Assembly: GCA_963519305.1 (NCBI GenBank)
Contig: CAUQMS010000015.1
Coordinates: 53,013-117,012 of the forward strand
Source: Ewingella sp963519305
GTDB lineage: Bacteria > Pseudomonadota > Gammaproteobacteria > Enterobacterales > Enterobacteriaceae
DNA length: 64,000 nucleotides
Direction of reading: 5' to 3'
Position 1 is the first letter of the stretch, and each line of letters opens with the position of its first letter. This document shows, piece by piece, positions 1 through 8,378 of the stretch. The position numbers were made by a program, and so were the translations under genes. The notes beneath the pieces are model-generated. The model had not been told where the DNA came from. It saw nothing but the letters and a program-made list of their open reading frames with translations, and ran no database searches.

Positions 1-575
1 TAGGCCATAACCGCAGGGATCGCGGCGAAAAGACCGATTGCAGTGGCAATCAATGCCTCGGCAATACCGGGTGCAACCATCTGTAAGGTTGCCTGTTTCA
101 CAGAACCCAAACCGATGAAGGCGTGCATGATCCCCCAGACCGTACCAAACAGACCGATGTACGGGCTGATAGAACCGACGGTACCAAGGAAGGGAATGTG
201 CATTTCCAGCGATTCCATCTCACGATTGAAAGAGATACGCATCGCACGGGAAGAGCCTTCAATAACCGACTCTGGCGCGTGGCTGTTTGCACGGTGCAAA
301 CGAGCGAACTCTTTGAAACCTGAATGGAAAATTTGTTCGGCGCCGGTGAGATTTTCACGACGGCCCTGGCTTTCCTGGTAGAGGCGTGAAAGCTCAATAC
401 CGGACCAGAATTTATCTTCAAACGCTTCTGCCTCACGGGTGGCGGCATTCAGTACTTTCGTACGTTGAATGATGATCGCCCAAGACGCGACAGAGAAGCA
501 CACCAGAATAAGCATAATCAGCTTAACCAGGATGCTGGCCTTTAAAAACAAATCAAGCATGTTCATGTCAGTCAC
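1..575 (-). CDS. tolQ: TolQ, Tol-Pal inner-membrane energising protein (3' end outside window)
   Basis: TolQ forms, with TolR, the proton-driven motor of the Tol-Pal system that maintains outer-membrane integrity and supports septation. About 191 of roughly 230 codons are present; the C-terminus lies beyond position 1. The start is a GTG at 575, giving MTDMNMLDLFLKAS, as in E. coli. A first membrane helix spans about residues 10-38. The last codons read EALIATAIGLFAAIPAVMA, the third-helix signature of TolQ/ExbB proteins. The GTG overlaps the ybgC stop codon (GTGA), so the two genes are translationally coupled, the usual ybgC-tolQRAB-pal arrangement. Identification is secure; only the truncation limits it. 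Confidence 0.96.
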   Translation of the reverse strand, partial: MTDMNMLDLFLKASILVKLIMLILVCFSVASWAIIIQRTKVLNAATREAEAFEDKFWSGIELSRLYQESQGRRENLTGAEQIFHSGFKEFARLHRANSHAPESVIEGSSRAMRISFNREMESLEMHIPFLGTVGSISPYIGLFGTVWGIMHAFIGLGSVKQATLQMVAPGIAEALIATAIGLFAAIPAVMA

Positions 576-976
576 TGCTTAAACTCCGCGACAATAGACT
601 TAGGAAGCGCTTTAGGCTTCATTTGGTTTGGATCGATACAAGCAATCAGCACCTCTGCAGTACAGAGAACATTGCCACTCGTATCAAGAATTCGTTGTGC
701 AAAGGTAAGAGAAGCCCCCCGGATAGACGTTATCTCACTTTGGACATCAAGCAGGTCATCAAGACGAGCCGGAGCCAAGTATTCGACCGTCATGCGGCGG
801 ACAGCAAAAGCGACGTGTTCAGCCAGCAACTGCTGCTGGTGAAAATTGCGTTGGCGCAACATTTCTGTGCGAGCCCTTTCAAAAAAGGCGACGTATCGGG
901 CGTGGTAGACCACCCCTCCCGCATCTGTGTCTTCGTAGTAGACACGAACCGGCCATCGGAACAACGAATTACTCAC
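572..976 (-). CDS. ybgC: YbgC, hotdog-fold acyl-CoA thioesterase of the tol-pal operon
   Basis: YbgC hydrolyses short- to long-chain acyl-CoA thioesters and is associated with phospholipid synthesis at the inner membrane. I use the GTG at 976, which gives 134 residues, the same length as the E. coli protein; the frame is open 14 codons further upstream from a TTG, but homology starts at SNSLFRWP. The catalytic Asp18 lies in YYEDTDAGGVVYH (residues 13-25), the 4-hydroxybenzoyl-CoA-thioesterase-type signature. The C-terminal ALPKSIVAEFKQ is identical to E. coli. It is the first gene of the tol-pal operon and overlaps tolQ by 4 bp. Confidence 0.95.
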   Translation of the reverse strand: MSNSLFRWPVRVYYEDTDAGGVVYHARYVAFFERARTEMLRQRNFHQQQLLAEHVAFAVRRMTVEYLAPARLDDLLDVQSEITSIRGASLTFAQRILDTSGNVLCTAEVLIACIDPNQMKPKALPKSIVAEFKQ

Positions 977-1064
977 TCTACATCCCGTAATGCAATTTGA
1001 CGGGCCTACTATACGCAAGAGCTTTCTGGTTGGGAATGGGTTGGAAGACGAGAATGCAAATAAT

Positions 1065-1085
1065 TATGGGCCTGAATGGCCCATA
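1065..1085 (-). terminator. Hairpin between ybgE and ybgC
   Basis: A perfect 8-bp stem (TATGGGCC / GGCCCATA) with a 5-nt loop lies 42 bases after the ybgE stop and before the ybgC start. On the minus strand it is followed by ATTATTTGC, a weak U-tract, so it may end or attenuate the cydABX-ybgE transcript. Structure is seen; terminator function is inferred. Confidence 0.45.
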
Positions 1086-1126
1086 GGAAAAGTCGTGTAA
1101 ATATCTATCAATAATAGATAAACAAA

Positions 1127-1420
1127 CTAGCTAAAAAAGTAAAGAAGCCCTGCGAGCAGGATAATCATCGCCGGTAAAGGGGAAAAGAACGCTTTCCATA
1201 CAGACCGGTGAGGACGAAATCCAAAGCCGTGGATCAGTCCGGTGCAAACGGCCCAAATCAGAATGATCCCATGCCAGACTTCCAGCTTGCTGGTTGACGA
1301 CGCAAACTGAGCAGGCTGCCAGAACACACAACCTGCCAGGACGAGTGCCATTGCCAGTGAAAGGGCCCGCAAGGGACCCTTGTCAGTGACGGCATACAGT
1401 TTATCCGCGAGCAGACTCAT
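1127..1420 (-). CDS. ybgE: YbgE, small membrane protein of the cyd operon
   Basis: This 97-residue hydrophobic protein is conserved at the end of cydABX operons. It has three likely membrane helices (about residues 18-35, 46-65 and 77-96) and no catalytic motifs. Its exact role is not established; it is linked to cytochrome bd by gene order. The ATG at 1420 overlaps the cydX stop by one base (TAATG), indicating translational coupling. Length and sequence agree with the YbgE family. Confidence 0.92.
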   Translation of the reverse strand: MSLLADKLYAVTDKGPLRALSLAMALVLAGCVFWQPAQFASSTSKLEVWHGIILIWAVCTGLIHGFGFRPHRSVWKAFFSPLPAMIILLAGLLYFFS

Positions 1421-1539
1421 TATTGCCCATCTTTCTCTGCAGCAGCTTTGTTCGCTTCAACGTTCTCGAACGCCAGCGCAGTGATGATGCCGAACGAGCA
1501 AGCCAGCAACGTTCCAAGTATCCAGGCAAAATACCACAT
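1420..1539 (-). CDS. cydX: CydX, small subunit of cytochrome bd-I oxidase
   Basis: This 39-residue protein begins MWYFAWILGTLLACSFGI, matching E. coli CydX (37 residues) almost exactly over its single membrane helix. CydX binds the CydAB complex and is needed for stable heme placement and full oxidase activity. The hydrophilic tail (ENVEANKAAAEKDGQ) diverges from E. coli, as is usual for this subunit. It sits 27 bases downstream of cydB and overlaps ybgE by one base. Being so short, it is easy to miss in automatic annotation. Confidence 0.95.
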   Translation of the reverse strand: MWYFAWILGTLLACSFGIITALAFENVEANKAAAEKDGQ

Positions 1540-1566
1540 AGTGTTATCTCCCGTTCAGATGAACGA

Positions 1567-2706
1567 TTAGTACAAAGAGTGTTTGTTGTTTTCGATGTAA
1601 GTTTTGTCGAGACGACCAAACATCTTGTAATACGCCCAGCTGGTGTAGATCAGGATAATCGGCACAAAGATACAGGCCACTACGGTCATCACTTTCAACG
1701 TCAGCAGGCTGGAGGTTGCATCCCACATCGTCAGACTGGCATCAGGCGTAGTGCTTGATGGCATGACGAACGGGAACATCGTGATACCGGCCGTCAGGAT
1801 CACACACGCGATGGTCAGTGAAGATGACACAAACGCCAGTGCGCCTTTATTGATGCGTGAGAACAGGATAGTCAGCAGCGGCAGAATCACACCCAATGCC
1901 GGAATAGCCCACAGGCCTGGCATTTTGTTGTAGTTCAGCAACCACGCGCCAGCCTGATGCGCCACCGTTTTGCGCAGCGGGTTAGACTGCCCTGCGGTAT
2001 CCAGTGCAGAGGTCACCACGAAGCCATCGATCCCTTTTACCAGCCAGACGCCGGCAATCAGGAAGCAGACCATCATGACCAGTGCAGAAATCTGCGAGGC
2101 AGCGCGGCTGCGCAGGTGCAGTTCACCGGTAGTACGCATTTGCAGGTAAGTTGCCCCCTGCGTAATGAGCATGGTCAGGCTGACAATCCCGGCCAACAGG
2201 CCAAACGGATTGAGCAACTGGAACAGGCTACCGGTGTAGTACAGGCGCAGGTATTCATCAATATGGAAAGGTACGCCCAACAGCAGGTTACCGAACGCCA
2301 CACCGAACACCAGGGCGGGAACGAAGCTACCGATGAAGATGCCCCAGTCCCACATACCACGCCAGCGTGGACTTTCCAGTTTTGAACGGTAGTCAAAGCC
2401 TAACGGACGGAAGAACAAGGCGCACAGCACCAGGATCATCGCGCCGTAGAAACCAGAGAAGGCAGCGGCATAGACCATCGGCCAGGCGGCAAACAGCGCG
2501 CCACCTGCGGTGATAAGCCAGACCTGATTACCGTCCCAGTGCGGGGCAATGGAGTTGATCATCACGCGGCGGTCAGTATCGGATTTACCGATGATCCGCA
2601 GCAAGATACCCACACCCATATCAAATCCATCGGTGACGGCGAACCCGATAAACAGGACGCCGATCAATACCCACCAGATGAACCGTAAAACTTCATAATC
2701 AAACAT
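1567..2706 (-). CDS. cydB: Cytochrome bd-I ubiquinol oxidase subunit II
   Basis: CydB is the second large subunit of the high-affinity terminal oxidase that reduces O2 to water with electrons from ubiquinol. The 379-residue length is the family norm, and the start MFDYEVLRFIWWVLIGVLF matches E. coli. The N-terminal FAVTDGFDMGVG segment and the series of about eight to nine hydrophobic helices are typical. The gene follows cydA after 14 bases and precedes cydX, giving the order cydA-cydB-cydX-ybgE. Confidence 0.97.
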   Translation of the reverse strand: MFDYEVLRFIWWVLIGVLFIGFAVTDGFDMGVGILLRIIGKSDTDRRVMINSIAPHWDGNQVWLITAGGALFAAWPMVYAAAFSGFYGAMILVLCALFFRPLGFDYRSKLESPRWRGMWDWGIFIGSFVPALVFGVAFGNLLLGVPFHIDEYLRLYYTGSLFQLLNPFGLLAGIVSLTMLITQGATYLQMRTTGELHLRSRAASQISALVMMVCFLIAGVWLVKGIDGFVVTSALDTAGQSNPLRKTVAHQAGAWLLNYNKMPGLWAIPALGVILPLLTILFSRINKGALAFVSSSLTIACVILTAGITMFPFVMPSSTTPDASLTMWDATSSLLTLKVMTVVACIFVPIILIYTSWAYYKMFGRLDKTYIENNKHSLY

Positions 2707-2720
2707 ATATGGACTCCCTA

Positions 2721-4289
2721 TTACCGAGCTTGCTCAAGCGGCGCTGAAGGTTGTTCAAAGTGATAGCGGCCAGTTTTCAGGCTGCTTGGCCCCAGACGGG
2801 CAAACTTGAACATCAGGAACATTTCAGCGACCAGGAACAGGGTGTACAGACCGCAAATCAACCCCATCGACATCAGAACGTCAGCGGTCGTCAGCGATGA
2901 GTTGGCCACCGCAGTCGGTAACACTTCACCAATCGCCCACGGCTGACGGCCGTATTCCGCCACAAACCAGCCCGCTTCTACGGCAATCCAAGGCAATGGC
3001 AGTCCCCAGAGTGCGGCACGGTGTAGCCAGCGTTTCTGACCAATCTTGCCACGAAGAACCGCAAAGAATGACAGACCGATGATCGCCAGCATCAGGAAGC
3101 CTGCGGCCACCATGATACGGAAGGCGAAGTACAGTGGCAGAACGCGAGGAATAGAATCTTTCGTTGCCTGCTGGATTTGCGCTTCGGTCGCGTCGGTGAC
3201 GTTAGACGTATAGCGTTTGAGCAACATGCCGTAGCCGAGATCCTGCTTAGCCTTTTCGAAGTCACTGCGAACCACAGGGTCAGTATTTCCTGAACGCAGC
3301 TCTTCCAGCAGGTTGTAAGCTTTCATGCCATTACGGATACGGACTTCATGCTGCGCCATCAGGTCTTTCAGACCCGTGACTGGCGTATCCACCGAACGGG
3401 TGGCAATCAGACCAAGCAGGTATGGGATTTGAATGGAATATTCATTTTCCATTTTATCCTGATTTGGCAGGCCGATCAGCGTGAAGTTAGCCGGTGCAGG
3501 TTGGGTATCCCACTCGGCTTCAATAGCGGCCAGTTTGGTTTTCTGTACGTCACCCATTTCATAACCGGATTCATCACCCAGCACGATAACGGACAACACA
3601 GCGGCCAGACCGAAACTTGCTGCAATGGCGAATGAACGTTTGGCAAAGCCAATGTCGCGCCCTTTCAGCAGGTAGTAAGAACTGATGGCCAGAATGAACA
3701 TCGCGCCGGTGACATAACCTGCCGCCACGGTGTGCACGAATTTAACCTGCGCAACCGGGTTAAGGACCAGCTCAGAGAAGCTGACCATTTCCATACGCAT
3801 GGTTTCGTAGTTGAAGTCAGAGGCAATCGGGTTTTGCATCCAGCCGTTGGCGACCAGGATCCAAAGTGCAGATAAGTTAGAACCGAGGGCAACAAACCAG
3901 GTCACCGTCATGTGCTGAACTTTCGTTAAACGATCCCAACCAAAGAAGAATAAGCCGACTAAGGTGGATTCCAGGAAGAACGCCATCAACCCTTCGATGG
4001 CCAAAGGGGCCCCAAAGATATCACCGACGTAATGTGAGAAATATGACCAGTTAGTCCCGAATTGGAACTCCATAGTCAAACCTGTGGCCACACCCAGAGC
4101 AAAGTTTACTGCAAATAACTTGCCCCAGAATTTGGTCATATCTTTATAGATTTGTTTGCCGGTAAGCACATAGACGGTTTCCATTATTGCCAACAGGAAC
4201 GCCATACCTAGCGTTAATGGGACAAACAGGAAATGGTACATGGCCGTTAAAGCAAACTGTAAACGCGACAGTTCAACGATATCAAACAT
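2721..4289 (-). CDS. cydA: Cytochrome bd-I ubiquinol oxidase subunit I
   Basis: CydA carries the three hemes (b558, b595, d) and the quinol site of the bd oxidase. I start at the ATG at 4289 (MFDIVELSRLQF), giving 522 residues, identical in length to E. coli; AAGGGG lies 6 nt upstream. An 11-codon in-frame extension to 4322 is less likely. His19, a heme ligand, is present in AMYHF, and the conserved GRQP motif occurs in YGRQPWAIGEVLPT. A long Q-loop with the E. coli-type insertion is present. It is first in the cydABX-ybgE unit. Confidence 0.97.
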   Translation of the reverse strand: MFDIVELSRLQFALTAMYHFLFVPLTLGMAFLLAIMETVYVLTGKQIYKDMTKFWGKLFAVNFALGVATGLTMEFQFGTNWSYFSHYVGDIFGAPLAIEGLMAFFLESTLVGLFFFGWDRLTKVQHMTVTWFVALGSNLSALWILVANGWMQNPIASDFNYETMRMEMVSFSELVLNPVAQVKFVHTVAAGYVTGAMFILAISSYYLLKGRDIGFAKRSFAIAASFGLAAVLSVIVLGDESGYEMGDVQKTKLAAIEAEWDTQPAPANFTLIGLPNQDKMENEYSIQIPYLLGLIATRSVDTPVTGLKDLMAQHEVRIRNGMKAYNLLEELRSGNTDPVVRSDFEKAKQDLGYGMLLKRYTSNVTDATEAQIQQATKDSIPRVLPLYFAFRIMVAAGFLMLAIIGLSFFAVLRGKIGQKRWLHRAALWGLPLPWIAVEAGWFVAEYGRQPWAIGEVLPTAVANSSLTTADVLMSMGLICGLYTLFLVAEMFLMFKFARLGPSSLKTGRYHFEQPSAPLEQAR

Positions 4290-4940
4290 CTTGACCCCTT
4301 GCTCCTCGGAGGAAGACTCCAACTTGCGACTCTCTGACGAACCGGTTGCCGGAACGCCTCATGACTTCCACTTTCAAAAACCTGCCAAACAATAAAACCT
4401 GTCTTAAAGCGCACTCCCCTATCAACAAATAGAAAATACGCCTGACACCCAATCCCACTTCGCGCGGACACAGGAAAACTGCAAGGCAAGCCGCGGCGAA
4501 CGGTAGTGAGGACTGGGAAAAGTTAACAATCTTAGACCTGTTCTTGGATACTCATGTTACAGGTTCATAATGTTACGCCACTAATCCCACACAATAAATA
4601 GGTTTTTACGTGACCGAAATCCAATTTCCACCTACAGGTCAATTAGCAGCCAGATCACTATCAGACCCTGAAATTGATCTGCAGCAATTTAAGCCTATAT
4701 CACTCTTTATTTCTATCATGTTCTTACGCTTTCTAAAAAAAATCCGAAACATTGTTAATTATTGGTTTCAAACGGTTTTATTGAAGTATTCAGTGTTAAT
4801 TTATTGTGACTTTAAAGTGAATTCAATATCACCACCGATACGTTAAGAATTTAATTATTAACGTTTCATTTTCATCACACACTTTATGGATTGTTAAAAT
4901 TGCTGTTTAAAAGGGCGCAATGTTAAATATTATAGCAGCA
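4290..4940. promoter_or_regulatory. Non-coding leader and promoter region of the cyd operon
   Basis: About 650 bases separate cydA from the sucD terminator. The half nearest sucD is AT-rich with repeated GTTAAT-type elements (for example near 4753, 4795 and 4850) resembling ArcA-box halves. An open frame at 4610-4846 has no homology I recognise and poor initiation context. In E. coli this interval carries the ArcA- and FNR-controlled cyd promoters and, further on, mngR/mngAB, which are missing here. Regulatory content is inferred from family knowledge. Confidence 0.5.
4674..4687. promoter_or_regulatory. Candidate FNR site upstream of cydA
   Basis: TTGATCTGCAGCAA fits the FNR consensus TTGAT-N4-ATCAA at nine of ten positions. 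It lies about 385 bases upstream of the cydA start, where E. coli cyd is repressed by FNR. A single motif match in AT-rich DNA is weak evidence. Confidence 0.35.
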
Positions 4941-4968
4941 ATAAAAAAGGCCACCCGCAGGTGACCTT
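4941..4968 (-). terminator. Rho-independent terminator of sdhCDAB-sucABCD
   Basis: On the minus strand a 9-bp stem with one mismatch (AAGGTCACC / GGTGGCCTT, loop TGCG) runs directly into TTTTTTATT. It lies 28 bases past the sucD stop and ends the TCA super-operon. Confidence 0.85.
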
Positions 4969-4996
4969 ATAAGACTAAAAATAACGGTCTGTTATT

Positions 4997-5869
4997 TTAT
5001 TGTGGCAAAACGGCTTTTACCGCATCACCGATATCAGCCAGGCTGCGTACGGTTTTCACGCCTGCCGCTTCAAGCGCAGCAAACTTGTCATCCGCCGTGC
5101 CTTTACCGCCGGCAATGATAGCGCCAGCATGGCCCATACGTTTGCCTTTAGGCGCAGTCACGCCCGCGATATAACCGACGACCGGCTTGGTCACGTGAGC
5201 TTTGATGTAAGCCGCCGCTTCTTCTTCCGCATTACCGCCGATCTCACCGATCATCACGATCACTTCAGTCTGTGGATCTTCCTGGAACAGCTTCAGGATA
5301 TCGATGAAGTTAGAGCCAGGGATCGGGTCACCGCCAATGCCGACGCAGCTTGACTGGCCAAAACCGTTGTCGGTGGTCTGCTTAACCGCTTCATAAGTCA
5401 GGGTACCAGAGCGGGAAACGATGCCCACTTTGCCCGGCTTATGAATGTGGCCCGGCATGATGCCGATTTTGCATTCGCCTGGGGTGATAACGCCCGGGCA
5501 GTTTGGCCCGATCATCACCGCGTCGCTCTGCTCAAGCTTCATCTTCACCACCAGCATATCCAGCGTCGGAATGCCCTCAGTGATACAGATAATCAGTTTG
5601 ATACCGGCGTCAATCGCTTCCAGAATTGAATCTTTACAGAAAGGAGCAGGAACATAAATCACGGATGCCGTTGCACCGGTGGTTTCAACCGCTTCACGCA
5701 CGGTATTGAAAACAGGCAGGCCGAGATGCTGAGTGCCGCCTTTGCCCGGCGTAACGCCGCCGACCATTTGCGTGCCGTAGGCAATCGCTTGTTCAGAGTG
5801 GAAAGTACCCTGGCTACCGGTGAAACCCTGGCAAATCACTTTGGTGTTTTTGTTGATTAAAATCGACAT
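4997..5869 (-). CDS. sucD: Succinyl-CoA synthetase alpha subunit
   Basis: SucD is the CoA-binding, autophosphorylated subunit of succinyl-CoA synthetase, which makes succinate and ATP from succinyl-CoA. The 290-residue length is normal. The N-terminal Rossmann fold shows QGFTGSQGTFHSEQAI, and the active-site histidine occurs in GHAGAIIAGGKG near residue 247. The signature GPNCPGVITPGECKIGIMPG is intact. The ATG overlaps the sucC stop by one base, consistent with equimolar coupled translation. Confidence 0.98.
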   Translation of the reverse strand: MSILINKNTKVICQGFTGSQGTFHSEQAIAYGTQMVGGVTPGKGGTQHLGLPVFNTVREAVETTGATASVIYVPAPFCKDSILEAIDAGIKLIICITEGIPTLDMLVVKMKLEQSDAVMIGPNCPGVITPGECKIGIMPGHIHKPGKVGIVSRSGTLTYEAVKQTTDNGFGQSSCVGIGGDPIPGSNFIDILKLFQEDPQTEVIVMIGEIGGNAEEEAAAYIKAHVTKPVVGYIAGVTAPKGKRMGHAGAIIAGGKGTADDKFAALEAAGVKTVRSLADIGDAVKAVLPQ

Positions 5870-7035
5870 TATTTCCCCTCCACTGCCGCGACGACTTGTT
5901 GAGCCGCATTGGTCAGGCTGGTCGCTGCAATGATGTTCAAACCGCTGTCTGCCAGTTTTTTGGCACCCAGCTCGGCATTGTTACCTTCAAGACGCACCAC
6001 TACTGGTACGTTGACGCCCACTTCTGCCACTGCGCCGATGATACCGTCAGCAATCAGGTCGCAGCGTACGATGCCGCCAAAGATGTTAACGAAAACCGCT
6101 TTCACTTTTTCATCAGACAAAATGATTTTGAACGCTTCGGTCACGCGTTCTTTGGTTGCACCGCCGCCAACGTCGAGGAAGTTAGCCGGTTCACCGCCGT
6201 GCAGTTTGACGATGTCCATGGTGCCCATCGCCAGACCCGCGCCGTTCACCATGCAACCGATGTTGCCGTCGAGTGCCACGTAGTTCAGTTCCCACTGCGC
6301 AGCCTGAGATTCACGGGCATCTTCCTGGCTGTGATCGCGCATTTCGCGCAGTTCTGGCTGACGGAACAGAGCGTTGCCGTCGGCACCCAGTTTGCCGTCA
6401 AGGCAAATCAGGTCACCGGCTGTTGTCACTACCAGCGGGTTAATTTCGATCATCGCCAGGTCGCGCTCAAGGAAAATAGCGGCCAGACCCATGAAGATTT
6501 TGGTGAACTGCTGAACCTGCTTACCGGTCAGACCCAGTTTGAAAGCCAGTTCGCGGCCCTGATAAGGCTGAGGACCCGTCAGGGGATCCAGTGCTACTTT
6601 GTGGATCAGATGCGGGGTTTCTTCCGCCACCGTTTCAATTTCCACGCCGCCTTCGGTAGACGCCATGAACACAACGCGGCGCGAGCTACGGTCTACCACA
6701 GCGCCGAGATACAGTTCTTTGTCGATGTCAGTCGCTGCTTCAACCAGGATCTGGTTTACCGGCTGGCCATGCGCATCTGTCTGGTAAGTAACCAGACGCT
6801 TGCCCAACCAGTTTTCAGCAAAAGCACGGATCTCTTCTTTGCTTTTAACCACTTTCACGCCGCCCGCTTTACCGCGGCCACCGGCATGGACCTGACATTT
6901 TACTACCCACGGACCCGCACCGATTTTCGATGCTGCTTCTTCCGCTTCACGCGGGGTGGAACAGGCAAAACCTGTTGGCGCTGGCAGGCCATAGCGCAGG
7001 AACAGCTGTTTCGCCTGATACTCGTGTAAATTCAT
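5869..7035 (-). CDS. sucC: Succinyl-CoA synthetase beta subunit
   Basis: SucC is the ATP-grasp, nucleotide-binding subunit of the heterotetrameric succinyl-CoA synthetase. It is 388 residues long, as in E. coli, starting MNLHEYQAKQLFLRYGLPAP. The ATP-grasp lysine and glycine loop (KCQVHAGGRGKAGGVK) and the metal-binding ENPL-like segment (MIEINPLVV) are present, with the C-terminal CoA-ligase domain ending in AAVEGK. It is separated from sucB by 89 bases and overlaps sucD by one. Confidence 0.98.
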   Translation of the reverse strand: MNLHEYQAKQLFLRYGLPAPTGFACSTPREAEEAASKIGAGPWVVKCQVHAGGRGKAGGVKVVKSKEEIRAFAENWLGKRLVTYQTDAHGQPVNQILVEAATDIDKELYLGAVVDRSSRRVVFMASTEGGVEIETVAEETPHLIHKVALDPLTGPQPYQGRELAFKLGLTGKQVQQFTKIFMGLAAIFLERDLAMIEINPLVVTTAGDLICLDGKLGADGNALFRQPELREMRDHSQEDARESQAAQWELNYVALDGNIGCMVNGAGLAMGTMDIVKLHGGEPANFLDVGGGATKERVTEAFKIILSDEKVKAVFVNIFGGIVRCDLIADGIIGAVAEVGVNVPVVVRLEGNNAELGAKKLADSGLNIIAATSLTNAAQQVVAAVEGK

Positions 7036-7124
7036 GATGTTCTATCCATTCTTAGTAGGAAGGCATATCAGGGCACGGCGAACCGTGCCTCAGATTTTAA
7101 CGATCTCTTTTGCTCGGGCCGGGA

Positions 7125-8357
7125 CTAGACGTCCAGCAGCAGACGAGCCGGATCTTCCAGCATTTCTTTGATGGTCACCAGGAAGCCCACAGACTCACGG
7201 CCGTCAACCAGGCGGTGGTCATAAGAGAGTGCCAGATACATCATCGGCAGGATAACAACCTGGCCGTTCACTGCCATCGGACGATCTTTGATGGCGTGCA
7301 TGCCCAGGATCGCACTCTGTGGCGGGTTGATGATTGGCGTGGACATCAGCGAGCCAAATACGCCGCCGTTGGTCACGGTAAAGTTACCGCCGGTCAGCTC
7401 TTCAACTTTCAGCTTGCCGTCACGGCCTTTCACTGCCAGCTCTTTAATGTTCTTCTCGATGTCGGCCATGCCCAAGGTATCTACATCGCGCAGTACCGGC
7501 GTAACCAGACCGCGTGGAGTAGAAACCGCGATGCTGACGTCGAAGTAGTTGTGATACACCACATCTTCGCCATCGATAGAGGCGTTCACTTCCGGATAAC
7601 GCTTCAGCGCTTCCACAACGGCTTTCAGATAGAAAGACATAAAGCCCAGACGTACGCCGTGACGTTTTTCGAACGCATCACCGTACTGCTTACGCATGTC
7701 CATGATTGGCTTCATGTTGATTTCGTTGAATGTCGTCAGCATGGCAGTACTATTTTTCGCTTCCAGCAGGCGCTCGGCCACGCGTTTGCGCAAACGGGTC
7801 ATTGGAACGCGTTTTTCACTGCGCGCGCCAATAGCCGGGGCAGCAGCGGGAGCCGCTTTAGCTGGTGCCGCGTCCGCCGCAGGCTTGGCATCTTTGCCCG
7901 ATTTGGCAATATGCGCTTCGATATCTTCGCGGGTCAGACGACCACCCACACCGCTGCCTTTAATGGCGCTGGCGTCGAGAGAGTGTTCAGCGATCAGACG
8001 GCGAATCGCCGGGCTGAGGGCATCACTGCTCTCTTCTTCCAGTGCCGCTGTGTGGCGCTGAGAAGGGGTAGACTCTTTATCGGAGTTCTTTTCCTGACTT
8101 GGCTTGCCGGTGCTGTTGCCCGGGCGCAGACGTGCCAGAATTTGGCGTGAAATAACGGTCGCGCCTTCATCTTCCAGAATGCTGTCCAGAATACCAGCTT
8201 CGCTTGCCGGCACTTCCAACACCACTTTGTCTGTTTCGATCTCAACCAGCACTTCATCGCGCTCTACACTGTCGCCAGGCTTTTTGTGCCAGGTGGCAAC
8301 CGTCGCATCCGCAACGGATTCAGGAAGGTCAGGGACCAAAATATCTACGCTACTCAT
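7125..8357 (-). CDS. sucB: Dihydrolipoamide succinyltransferase (E2o of 2-oxoglutarate dehydrogenase)
   Basis: SucB transfers the succinyl group from lipoate to CoA and forms the 24-subunit core of the 2-oxoglutarate dehydrogenase complex. I start at the ATG at 8357 (MSSVDILVPDLPESV, 410 residues; AAGGA upstream) rather than two codons earlier. Domains in order are a lipoyl domain with Lys44 in ETDKVVLE, an E3-binding domain around residues 113-150, an Ala/Pro-rich linker and the catalytic domain with His381 and Asp385 in DHRLVDGRES. It follows sucA by 21 bases. Confidence 0.98.
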   Translation of the reverse strand: MSSVDILVPDLPESVADATVATWHKKPGDSVERDEVLVEIETDKVVLEVPASEAGILDSILEDEGATVISRQILARLRPGNSTGKPSQEKNSDKESTPSQRHTAALEEESSDALSPAIRRLIAEHSLDASAIKGSGVGGRLTREDIEAHIAKSGKDAKPAADAAPAKAAPAAAPAIGARSEKRVPMTRLRKRVAERLLEAKNSTAMLTTFNEINMKPIMDMRKQYGDAFEKRHGVRLGFMSFYLKAVVEALKRYPEVNASIDGEDVVYHNYFDVSIAVSTPRGLVTPVLRDVDTLGMADIEKNIKELAVKGRDGKLKVEELTGGNFTVTNGGVFGSLMSTPIINPPQSAILGMHAIKDRPMAVNGQVVILPMMYLALSYDHRLVDGRESVGFLVTIKEMLEDPARLLLDV

Positions 8358-8378
8358 TCTCAATCCTTCTTAAAATCG

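Noticed and set aside
4610..4846. 78-codon frame in the cydA-sucD gap
   Set aside because: GTG start with no ribosome site, AT-rich low-complexity residues and no homology; lies in promoter DNA.
5896..7029. 377-codon plus-strand frame opposite sucC
   Set aside because: Antisense shadow of a conserved gene.
7110..8150. 346-codon plus-strand frame opposite sucB
   Set aside because: Antisense shadow; no domain recognised.
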